DNA of 64,000 nt from VXYL01 sp965200375 (lineage in GTDB: Bacteria > Pseudomonadota > Gammaproteobacteria > Pseudomonadales > Azotimanducaceae), in assembly GCA_965200375.1 (NCBI GenBank), contig OZ241353.1:2294001-2358000 (forward strand). The letters run 5' to 3'. How positions within the stretch are numbered: position 1 is the stretch's first letter; each line of letters starts with the position of its first letter. Made by a program: the position numbers and the translations under genes. A model generated the notes under the pieces. It was not told the DNA's origin, made no database searches, and was given only the letters and a program-made list of their open reading frames with translations. This document shows, piece by piece, positions 53,718-61,516 of this stretch.

Positions 53718-55412
53718 ATGTCCCACCAGACGATCATTTCCGGCGGCACCGTCGTAGACGGTTCCGGCGCCGACGCCAGGCGCGCCGACGTCGCCATCGA
53801 CGACGGCCGCATCAGCCGCATCGGCGACCTCGCCGGAGAGACCGCCGGCGCCACCATCGACGCCGCCGGCAAGCTGGTGACGCCTGGCTTCATCGACCTC
53901 CACACCCACCTGGACGCGCAGATCGGCTGGGAGCCGGAGATGCGGCCGAGCTCCTACCACGGCGTCACCACGGCGCTGATCGGCAACTGCGGCGTCACCT
54001 TCGCGCCCTGCGCCGAGAGCAACCGCCGCTATCTGGCCAAGCTCATGGAGGCGGTGGAGAACATCGCCGCCGACGCCATCATGGACGGCCTGCCTTGGAA
54101 CTGGACGTCCTTCGGCGAGTACCTGGACAGCGTGCAGGCGCTGCGGCCGACGCTGAACGTCGTCGGCCTGGTCGGCCACTCGGCCATCCGCTTCGAAGCC
54201 ATGGGCGACAAGAGCTGCGACGAAGGCGTGCAGGCGGACGACAAGGAACTGGCGCACATCGTCGATCTGGTGAAGGAGTCCGTCGCCGGCGGCGCCGTGG
54301 GCTTTTCCACCTCGCGTTTTCTCGGCCACCGCGTGCCGGACGGCCGGCTGACCCCGGGCACCTGGGCCAACCCGCGGGAAACCGAGGCCATTCAGCAGGC
54401 GGTGGTGGACGCCGGCGGCCGCGGCGGCCTGTTCCAGGTGGCGCCGGACATGCGCACCCGCTACCAGGTGGAGCGCGACATGTTCGAGCGGGGCGCCGAG
54501 ATCGGCTGCCAGGTGCTGTTCTCCGGCGGTGCCGGGGGCGAAGGCGACGGCGGCGTGTCGCGCTGGGAGGACTTCCTGGCACGCAACAACGAGGCTGGCC
54601 GCCGCATCGCTTCCATCTGCCACACGCGGCCGAGCGGTTCGTTCTTCGGCCTGGCCCAGCAGGCGTTCCTGCGCACTCCGGGCTGGCGGGAGCTGATGGC
54701 GCTGCCGAGCATCCCGGAGCGCGTGGCGGCGCTCAAGGGTCCCGCCACCCGCGAGCGCCTCGTGGCGGAGGCGAAGGAGGCCGGCGGTTTCGGCCAGACG
54801 GCGCGCATCCTGCACCCGATGGGCACCGGCGAGTTCCCGGACTTCGACCTCGACAACAACAGCAACCTGCAGAAGCTGGCGGATGCCGCCGGCGAGGATC
54901 CGGTGGACGTGTACGTGGACCGGCTGATCGCCTCCGAAGGCAGGGAGCTGTGGAACCTGTGGGCATTCGGCGGGGCGCTGGAGAACCAGTGGAACTACAT
55001 GCGCCTGCCCTACGTGGTGCCGATGCTCGGCGACGCCGGCGCCCATGTCGGCCAGTTCACGGACGCGGATTCGCCCACCTTCCTGCTCGGCGAGCTCACC
55101 CGGGACCGCGGCGTCTACACGCTGCCCGAGGCGGTGCATCGCATCACCGGCAAGTCCGCCGAAGTGCTCGGCTTGAAGGAGCGTGGCGAGCTGCGCGTCG
55201 GCTGGCATGCGGACGTCAACGTGATCGACTACGAGGCGTTGCGCTCCTGCCACCCCGAGTACCACAACGACTTCCCCCACAACGGCGGCCGGCTGGTCGT
55301 GAAGAGCCAAGGCTACGACGCCACGCTGGTGGCGGGCCAAGTGGTGGTGGCTAACGGCGAGTACACTGGCCACCGGCCTGGGCAGGTGATCCGGGAGTTC
55401 GTCAGGGGCTAG
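53718..55412 (+). CDS. N-acyl-D-amino-acid deacylase / D-aminoacylase family amidohydrolase
   Basis: 564 residues with a GAGGAG ribosome site. The composite beta-domain begins TIISGGTVVDGSGADARRADVAI. Metal-ligand motifs are GFIDLHTHLDAQIGWEP and GVTTALIGNCGVTFAPC (the Cys ligand is typical of D-aminoacylases). VGHSAIRFEAMG, GFSTSRFLGH and AMLGDAGAHVGQF-type MLGDAGAHVGQFTDADSP with the catalytic Asp follow. It would release free D-amino acids or related amines from N-acyl derivatives. The orphan binding protein downstream may bind a related compound. Confidence 0.88.
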   Translation: MSHQTIISGGTVVDGSGADARRADVAIDDGRISRIGDLAGETAGATIDAAGKLVTPGFIDLHTHLDAQIGWEPEMRPSSYHGVTTALIGNCGVTFAPCAESNRRYLAKLMEAVENIAADAIMDGLPWNWTSFGEYLDSVQALRPTLNVVGLVGHSAIRFEAMGDKSCDEGVQADDKELAHIVDLVKESVAGGAVGFSTSRFLGHRVPDGRLTPGTWANPRETEAIQQAVVDAGGRGGLFQVAPDMRTRYQVERDMFERGAEIGCQVLFSGGAGGEGDGGVSRWEDFLARNNEAGRRIASICHTRPSGSFFGLAQQAFLRTPGWRELMALPSIPERVAALKGPATRERLVAEAKEAGGFGQTARILHPMGTGEFPDFDLDNNSNLQKLADAAGEDPVDVYVDRLIASEGRELWNLWAFGGALENQWNYMRLPYVVPMLGDAGAHVGQFTDADSPTFLLGELTRDRGVYTLPEAVHRITGKSAEVLGLKERGELRVGWHADVNVIDYEALRSCHPEYHNDFPHNGGRLVVKSQGYDATLVAGQVVVANGEYTGHRPGQVIREFVRG

Positions 55413-55534
55413 GACGGAGGCCAAGTCCCCGAGCTGCGGGACACGACGGTGCGGGCGGCGATGGGGGCGAGGATGCCGCACGGGGCTTCGACAGCCGCAG
55501 GGCCGGCGCCGGCGGCCACCAGAGGCAGGAGGCG

Positions 55535-56806
55535 ATGGCAACCAGGCGGGCACTGATCGGCGGCGGAGTCGCTGGCGTCGTGGCGGCGCCGTGGCTGCGC
55601 CCGGCCGCGGCGGAGACGGGTGCGCCGGCCCGCGCCGGCGTAACGGACGCCGAGATCACCCTCGGCACGTCCGCGGCCTTCTCCGGACCGTCCCGGGGCC
55701 TCGGCATCGAGCTCTATCGCGGCGCCCAGGCCTACTTCCAGCACGTCAACGAGAACGGCGGCGTCGGCGGCCGCAGCATCGCCATCAAGACCTACGACGA
55801 CGGCTACCAGCCCGACCCCTGCGTCAAGAACACGGTCACGCTGATGCGCGACGACCAGGTGTTCCTGCTGTTCGGCTACGTCGGCACGCCGACCGTCACC
55901 CGAGTCCTGCCGCTGCTCAAGAAGTACCAGGATCGGCGCATGTTCCTGTTCTTTCCGTTCACCGGCGCGCAGCCGCAGCGGGAGCCGCCGTATGGCGACT
56001 TCGCCTTCAACCTGCGGGCTTCCTACGGCCAGGAGACCGCTGGACTGGTGGACAACTTCGTCTCCATCGGCCGCCGCCGCATCGCCGTCTTCTACCAGGC
56101 GGACGCCTACGGCCGCAGCGGCTGGGCCGGAGTGCGCGCGGCGTTGCGGAGGCACGGCGAGCGCATCGCTGGCGAAGCCACCTACCGCCGGGGCACCAAG
56201 TTCACCAGCGTGATGCGCGGCCCGGTGGAGATTCTCAAGGCCGCCAACCCGGACGCCGTGATCTGCATCGGCGCCTACGCCGCCTGCGCGGCCTTCGTGC
56301 GCGACGCGGTCGACCTGGGCCTGCGCGTACCGATCGCCAACCTGTCCTTCGTGGGCAGCGAAAACCTCGTCAAGCTGCTCACCGAAGGCGTGGCGGACGC
56401 CACTAGGTACACCGATCTGCTGGTGAACTCGCAGGTGGTGCCGAGCTACGAGGACCTCGCCCATCCTGGGGTACAGGAATACCGGGAGCTGATGGCGCGC
56501 CACGACCCCGACCCGCCGGCGGAGCTGGTCACGGAAGCGTACACGCCCTTCCCGCACAGCTTCGTGAGCCTCGAGGGGTTCGCAAATGCCAAGCTGATGG
56601 TGGAGGTGCTGCGGCGGATGGGCGACGCGCCGGCCCGGGAGAAGCTGGAGGCCGCCGTGTTCACGGTGCGCGACTACGATTTGGGCCTCGGCGAGCGCGT
56701 CTCCTTCGGGCCGAACCGGCGCCAGGGCCTGCAGCGCGTGTACTACACGGTTGTGGCCAACGGGCGCTTCGTGGCCCTCGACGACTGGCATGAGCAGTTC
56801 GCCTAG
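55535..56806 (+). CDS. ABC-type (Peripla_BP_6) substrate-binding protein, orphan
   Basis: 423 residues. A short N-terminal signal with twin arginines (MATRRALIGGGVAGVVAAPWLRPAAA) suggests Tat or Sec export. The Leu/Ile/Val-binding-protein fold shows ITLGTSAAFSGPSRGLGIELYRGAQAYFQHVNENGGVGG, KTYDDGYQPDPCVKNTVTLM, and FYQADAYGRSGWAGVRAAL. It would bind a small amino acid, amide or carboxylate in the periplasm. No permease or ATPase genes are nearby. The next genes are a Cache/HAMP membrane protein and an MFS transporter, so it may serve sensing rather than ABC uptake. Confidence 0.85.
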   Translation: MATRRALIGGGVAGVVAAPWLRPAAAETGAPARAGVTDAEITLGTSAAFSGPSRGLGIELYRGAQAYFQHVNENGGVGGRSIAIKTYDDGYQPDPCVKNTVTLMRDDQVFLLFGYVGTPTVTRVLPLLKKYQDRRMFLFFPFTGAQPQREPPYGDFAFNLRASYGQETAGLVDNFVSIGRRRIAVFYQADAYGRSGWAGVRAALRRHGERIAGEATYRRGTKFTSVMRGPVEILKAANPDAVICIGAYAACAAFVRDAVDLGLRVPIANLSFVGSENLVKLLTEGVADATRYTDLLVNSQVVPSYEDLAHPGVQEYRELMARHDPDPPAELVTEAYTPFPHSFVSLEGFANAKLMVEVLRRMGDAPAREKLEAAVFTVRDYDLGLGERVSFGPNRRQGLQRVYYTVVANGRFVALDDWHEQFA

Positions 56807-56884
56807 GCGCCGTCGCCAAGAACACGGGCTCGACAGGCGGAGCGGCAACTTGAACCAAACAGTGGCAACAGCGAGGGCTGCGCG

Positions 56885-57700
56885 GTGAAGGCACGGGATC
56901 TGCTCGGTCGATGGGGCCGGGCGAGAGAGAAGCAGGGGGGCAAGCCGGTAACGAAGCTGTTCCAGAAGACGCTGTTCGGCATCATCGCGCTGTTCGGCGT
57001 GATCGGCCTGTCCACTTCCGTGCTGGCGGTCTACACCGTGGACACGTACCTCTCCGAGGAGTACCTGAGCAACAGCCGGGACATCGTCAAGACCATTGCG
57101 GACTCCAGCGTCGACATCCTGCTGAACCGCGATCTGGCGTCGCTGCAGGCGCTGATCGATCAGTTCCTGGGCATCCAAGGCATCAAGTACGTCTACATCA
57201 CGGACGAGAACGGAGAGTTCCTGGCGCACACCTTCGTGCCCGGCATTCCGGACGAGATACTGGCGAGCGACCCCCTGAGCACCGAGACGGTGGAACGCAA
57301 CCTGCCCGGCATGGGCGACTTCGTGGAGGTGGCGAGCCCGATTCTCGCTGGCGTAGCCGGTTCGGTACACGTGGGCATGGACACCGGCCTCATCGCCCTC
57401 AAGATCCAACGCGCCATCGGCCGGCAGGTGTACCTCATCGTCACCATCTTCGTGGTCGGCGTGTTCGCCGCGTTGTGGTTCGTGAAGCTGGCCGCGAAGC
57501 CCATCGGCGACGTGCTGGCCTACGCGGCGACCTTGGCGGACCACCGCAAGGACGGCGATGCCGACGCCGAAGGCATTCTGGCCGATGGTCAGCTGGCGCC
57601 CGGCAGCGTCCTGGACCGCAACGACGAAGCGGGGCAGATGGCGCGCCTTCTGCTCTATCTGGCCCGGGGCCGAAAGCTCCCCGAAGCGCCGAGCGCTTAA
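56885..57700 (+). CDS. membrane protein with periplasmic Cache-like sensor and HAMP, no output domain
   Basis: 271 residues from a GTG start. Membrane segment 1 is TLFGIIALFGVIGLSTSVLAVYTV (about 27-50). A periplasmic region of ~120 residues with DSSVDILLNRDLASLQALIDQFLGIQGIKYVYITDENGEFLAHTF resembles a single Cache domain. Membrane segment 2 is VYLIVTIFVVGVFAALWFV, and a HAMP-like stretch (AAKPIGDVLAYAATLADH) follows. The protein ends ~45 residues later, without kinase, GGDEF or methyl-accepting parts. It may pass a signal from the binding protein to another protein, or be a truncated sensor. It is 78 nt downstream of the binding-protein gene. Confidence 0.7.
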   Translation: MKARDLLGRWGRAREKQGGKPVTKLFQKTLFGIIALFGVIGLSTSVLAVYTVDTYLSEEYLSNSRDIVKTIADSSVDILLNRDLASLQALIDQFLGIQGIKYVYITDENGEFLAHTFVPGIPDEILASDPLSTETVERNLPGMGDFVEVASPILAGVAGSVHVGMDTGLIALKIQRAIGRQVYLIVTIFVVGVFAALWFVKLAAKPIGDVLAYAATLADHRKDGDADAEGILADGQLAPGSVLDRNDEAGQMARLLLYLARGRKLPEAPSA

Positions 57701-57733
57701 GCCGCCTGCCAGCTTCGGAGCACGTCGCGAACG

Positions 57734-59038
57734 ATGGCCCTGACGGATATCCGCCTGCCCCGGGTAGTCACCGCGTCGCTCTGCACGGCGCTGCAGATCT
57801 GCTTCGGCACGGTCTACGCCTGGAGCTTCTTCCAGACCCTGCTGGTGCGGCAGCTGGGGTGGACCTTCACCGAGACGGCGTGGGCGTTCAGCATCACCAT
57901 TTTCGCCCTCGGCACGTCGGCGGCTTGGGCTGGTGCCGCGCTGCCGCGTCTGGGCCCGCGCAAGCTGGCGCTGCTCGGCAGCGTGATGTTCGCTGGCGGC
58001 TACCTGATCGGCGGCTTGGCGCTGCAGCTCGAGTGGCTGACGCTGTTCTACCTCGGCTACGGCGTGATCGGCGGCGCCGGCATCGGCCTCGGCTACGTGA
58101 CGCCGGTGGCGACTGTGGCGAAGTGGTTTCCGGACCGGGGCGGCCTTGCCACCGGCGTGGTGGTCATGGGCTTCGGCGTCGGTGCGTTCCTGCTGAGCAA
58201 GCTCTTGGCGCCGGTGCTGGTGCTGCAAACCGAGAGCGATCTGCCGCAGGTGTTCTATTCCCTCGGCATCATCTTCGCCTGCATTCTGATTCCTTCCAGC
58301 CTGCTGCTCAGCAATCCGCCGGACGCCGCCGGCCCCACGGCCATCGGCACCGCCGAGGAGGACATCCCGTTCAAGGACTGCCTCACGTCCCGGGAGTTCG
58401 CCGTGATGTGGATGGTGTTCTTCTTCAACATCTCCGCTGGCATCGCCGTGATCAGCTTCCAGTCGCCGCTGCTGCAGGACGTCTGGGGCCTCTGGGATCC
58501 CACCGCGGAACCGGAAGCGCTGGCCGGCTACGGGGCCACGTTGATCGCCGCGAGCTCGCTCTGCAACGGCTTGGGAAGGCTGCTTTGGGGCCTGCTCTCG
58601 GATCGCATCGGGCGGGTGCGGGTGTTCCGCATCCTGTTGGCAAGCCAGATGGTGGTGTTCGGCATTCTGATGACGCAGCGGGATCCGTGGGTGTTCTCGG
58701 CCTTGGTGTGTTACGTGCTGCTCTGCTTCGGCGGCGGTTTCGCCACCATGCCGTCCTTCGTGCTGGACGTGTTCGGCAGCAAGCGCATGTCCACTGTCTA
58801 CGGCGCCATTCTCACCGCCTGGGCGGCGGCGGGGATCTTCGGGCCGCTGTACGTCGGCAACCTCAAGGACCAGTACCCGGACCGGGCCGTCATCTACTGC
58901 TTCCTGATCGGCATCCTGCTGCTCGGCCTCGGCTACATCTTCACCTATCTCTTGAACGACGACCGCATCCGCGTCGGCCGGCCGACGGTGGCGGCGACGC
59001 TCCGGCAGCTTGGCATTCCGGTGCGGCGCGCGGCTTGA
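57734..59038 (+). CDS. MFS transporter, oxalate/formate antiporter (OFA) family
   Basis: 434 residues with 12 predicted helices. QICFGTVYAWSFFQTLLVRQLGWTFTETAWAFSITIFALGTSAAWAG, LPRLGPRKLALLGSVMFAGGYLIGGLAL and GYGVIGGAGIGLGYVTPVATVAKWFPDRGGLATGVVVMGFGVGA match OFA transporters of monocarboxylates. The C-half includes GLLSDRIGRVRVFRILL and FGGGFATMPSFVLDVFGSKRMSTVYGAIL. The substrate is unknown. It lies 33 nt after the Cache/HAMP gene, which argues for joint function with it and the binding protein. prfC begins 13 nt later. Confidence 0.88.
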   Translation: MALTDIRLPRVVTASLCTALQICFGTVYAWSFFQTLLVRQLGWTFTETAWAFSITIFALGTSAAWAGAALPRLGPRKLALLGSVMFAGGYLIGGLALQLEWLTLFYLGYGVIGGAGIGLGYVTPVATVAKWFPDRGGLATGVVVMGFGVGAFLLSKLLAPVLVLQTESDLPQVFYSLGIIFACILIPSSLLLSNPPDAAGPTAIGTAEEDIPFKDCLTSREFAVMWMVFFFNISAGIAVISFQSPLLQDVWGLWDPTAEPEALAGYGATLIAASSLCNGLGRLLWGLLSDRIGRVRVFRILLASQMVVFGILMTQRDPWVFSALVCYVLLCFGGGFATMPSFVLDVFGSKRMSTVYGAILTAWAAAGIFGPLYVGNLKDQYPDRAVIYCFLIGILLLGLGYIFTYLLNDDRIRVGRPTVAATLRQLGIPVRRAA

Positions 59039-59051
59039 GCCCGCCTCGTCC

Positions 59052-60662
59052 ATGGCGGCTTCGAATCGCGTCCCGGCGCTGGCCTCGGACGCGCTGGCAG
59101 GAGCCGTAGCGCGTCGCCGGACCTTCGCCATCGTCTCCCACCCGGACGCCGGCAAGACCACGGTTACCGAGAAGCTGCTGCTGCTCGGCAACGCCATCGC
59201 CCTGGCCGGCACGGTGAAGGCCCGCAAGTCCCGCCGCCACGCCACTTCGGACTGGATGGCCATGGAGCGCGAACGCGGCATCTCCGTGACCACGTCGGTG
59301 ATGCAGTTCGAGTACGGCGACTGCATCGTCAACCTGCTCGACACGCCCGGCCACGAGGACTTCTCCGAGGACACCTACCGCACGCTCACCGCCGTGGACT
59401 CGGCGCTGATGGTGATCGACGGCGCCAAGGGCGTCGAACCGCGCACCATCAAGCTCCTGGAAGTGTGCCGGCTGCGGACAACGCCGATCATGACGTTCGT
59501 CAACAAGCTGGACCGGGAGATCAGAGAGCCCATCGACCTGCTCGACGAAATCGAGGACGTGCTGGGCATCGAGTGCGCGCCGGTCACCTGGCCCATCGGT
59601 CGCGGGCGAATATTTCGTGGCCTCTACCATTTCGAGACGGACCGGCTGCTGTGCCGCGCTCCGTCGGGTCGCAGCATCGACGGCCTGCGCAGCGCTGCCG
59701 CCGAGGCTTGGCTGGGGGACGACTACCGCGCCGTGGCGGAAGAGATCGAGCTGGTCCGGGGCGCCAGCCACGCCTTCGACCGTGCCGCCTTTCTCGCCGG
59801 CGCCCGGTCGCCGGTGTCGTTCGGTACGGCGCTTGGCCACTTCGGCGTCCGCGAGTGTCTGGACCATCTGGTCGCCCATGCGCCGCCGCCGGGCGAGCGA
59901 CAGACGGCGGCTCGCGCCGTGGCGCCCCTCGAGGAGAACTTCACCGGCTTCGTATTCAAGGTGCAGGCCAACATGGACCCACGGCACCGGGACCGGATGG
60001 CGTTCCTGCGCGTCTGCTCCGGCCGCTATCGGCCCGGCATGCGCCTGCGCCACACGCGGCTGCAGCGCACCGTCAAGGTGACGGACGCAGTGACCTTCAT
60101 GGCCGGCAGCCGCCGGCAAGCCATCGACGCCTGCGCCGGAGACGTCATCGGCCTGCCCAACCACGGCGCGATTCGCATCGCCGACACCTTCACCGAAGGC
60201 GAGGCGTTGCAGTTCCTCGGCGTGCCGAATTTCGCGCCGGAACTGTTCCGGCGCGTTCGCGCCCGCAGCCCGCTGCGCGCCAAGCAGCTCGCCAAGGGCT
60301 TGCGGCAGCTCTCCGAGGAGGGCGCGGTGCAGGTGTTCTTTCCCGAACGCAGCAACGACATCGTCGTTGGCGCCGTCGGGACGTTGCAGTTCGACATGGT
60401 GGCCTTCCGCCTCGACGCCGAGTACCAGGCGGACTGCGTGTTCGAGCCGGCGGAAATCGTCACCGTGCGCTGGCTGGCCGGGGACGCCCCGGCGCTTGCC
60501 GCGCTCCGCCGCCGCCATCCGGACCGGCTGGCCCAGGACGCCGGCGGCTGCCTGGCCTATCTGGCGCCGTCGCGTACCAATCTGGCGCTGGCGGAGGAAC
60601 GGGCGCCGGACCTGCGCTTCGCAGCCACCCGGGAACACGCAACGGAAGCGGGACCTGGATGA
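59052..60662 (+). CDS. prfC: peptide chain release factor 3
   Basis: 536 residues against 529 in E. coli, from the ATG at 59052. G1 is IVSHPDAGKTTVTEKLLL, the switch I region RHATSDWMAMERERGISVTTSVMQF, G3 LLDTPGHEDFSEDTYRTL and G4 FVNKLDRE. The domain III signature is GAVGTLQFDMVAFRLDAEY. It is the GTPase that removes RF1/RF2 from the ribosome after termination. The insert and C-terminal domain look complete. Its TGA overlaps the next ATG. Confidence 0.96.
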   Translation: MAASNRVPALASDALAGAVARRRTFAIVSHPDAGKTTVTEKLLLLGNAIALAGTVKARKSRRHATSDWMAMERERGISVTTSVMQFEYGDCIVNLLDTPGHEDFSEDTYRTLTAVDSALMVIDGAKGVEPRTIKLLEVCRLRTTPIMTFVNKLDREIREPIDLLDEIEDVLGIECAPVTWPIGRGRIFRGLYHFETDRLLCRAPSGRSIDGLRSAAAEAWLGDDYRAVAEEIELVRGASHAFDRAAFLAGARSPVSFGTALGHFGVRECLDHLVAHAPPPGERQTAARAVAPLEENFTGFVFKVQANMDPRHRDRMAFLRVCSGRYRPGMRLRHTRLQRTVKVTDAVTFMAGSRRQAIDACAGDVIGLPNHGAIRIADTFTEGEALQFLGVPNFAPELFRRVRARSPLRAKQLAKGLRQLSEEGAVQVFFPERSNDIVVGAVGTLQFDMVAFRLDAEYQADCVFEPAEIVTVRWLAGDAPALAALRRRHPDRLAQDAGGCLAYLAPSRTNLALAEERAPDLRFAATREHATEAGPG

Positions 60663-61435
60663 ACGCGGACTTGCGCGACGCGCTGGCGGGCTTTCTCGAA
60701 CAGCCCGAGGATCCCGTGGAGGGGGCGCTGGTGGCGTCGCGCATCATCGACCTGGAGGCCGACGCGACCTGGGCGCGGCAGGAGATCGCAAACCTCGCCC
60801 AGACGGTGGCGGCCGGCGCCGAGACGCGCCCGGAGCAAATGGTCGCGGCGCTCCGGGAGTGCGGCTTCCGGGGCGCCGGCGAGCGCTACTACGAGGTGGA
60901 GAACAGCGTCCTGGACCATGTGCTGCGTACGCGCCGCGGCATTCCGGTGTCCCTGGCGGTGGTGCTCATGGGCGTGGCGGGCAAGCTCGGCCTGGCGGCG
61001 ACGGGCATCAACTTTCCTCGCCACTTTCTGGTGACCATCGGCGACCTCCTGGTGGACCCGTACGAAGTGGCGGCCACCACCGTCGCCGCCTGCCGCGAGT
61101 GGCTGCGGCGCAACCGCGTAGCCGAGGACGGCGCTTTCGACGTCGCCGCGCCAAAGGACATCGTGCTGCGCATGCTCAACAACGTGCGCATGACCGTGGC
61201 CCGCCAGGGCGACCATGTGCGGGCCCTCGACATCTCGGACTACCAGCTGATGATCGTGCCGGACGCCTACGGCCTCTACGTCGAGCGCGCCGACGCCTGG
61301 CTGCGCCTCGGGGCGCCCGAGATGGCGGCGGACGAACTGGACAAGGCCGCCGCCCATGCCCCGGACGAGGCGATGCGCGAACGGCTGCGGGAGCGGATTG
61401 CGCAAACTCGAAGGAGGAAATCCGCGGTGCATTAG
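60659..61435 (+). CDS. SirB1-like transglutaminase-like/TPR protein
   Basis: 258 residues. The N-terminal SirB1 (transglut_core2) part has YYEVENSVLDHVLRTRRGIPVSLAVVLMGVAGKLGL and GINFPRHFLV, with the His but no obvious catalytic Cys. A TPR-like helical tail includes YQLMIVPDAYGLYVERADAWLRLGAPEMAADELDKAAAHAPDE. The family is widespread in gammaproteobacteria near prfA/prmC. Its exact role is unclear. The start overlaps the prfC stop by ATGA, so translation is coupled. Confidence 0.88.
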   Translation: MNADLRDALAGFLEQPEDPVEGALVASRIIDLEADATWARQEIANLAQTVAAGAETRPEQMVAALRECGFRGAGERYYEVENSVLDHVLRTRRGIPVSLAVVLMGVAGKLGLAATGINFPRHFLVTIGDLLVDPYEVAATTVAACREWLRRNRVAEDGAFDVAAPKDIVLRMLNNVRMTVARQGDHVRALDISDYQLMIVPDAYGLYVERADAWLRLGAPEMAADELDKAAAHAPDEAMRERLRERIAQTRRRKSAVH

Positions 61436-61489
61436 GTGCCGGCCGCCGCCGCCGTGCCGGCCGCCGCCGCCGTGCCGGCCGTCGCCGGC
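61436..61489. repeat. three tandem 18-bp GC repeats
   Basis: GTGCCGGCCGCCGCCGCC occurs at 61436-61453 and 61454-61471, with a variant at 61472-61489 ending GTCGCCGGC. The array starts right after the SirB1-like stop and lies in the convergent gap with the FabY-like gene. Confidence 0.9.
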
Positions 61490-61516
61490 AATCGAGATGA
61501 AAAGCCGAGCAGCCCG

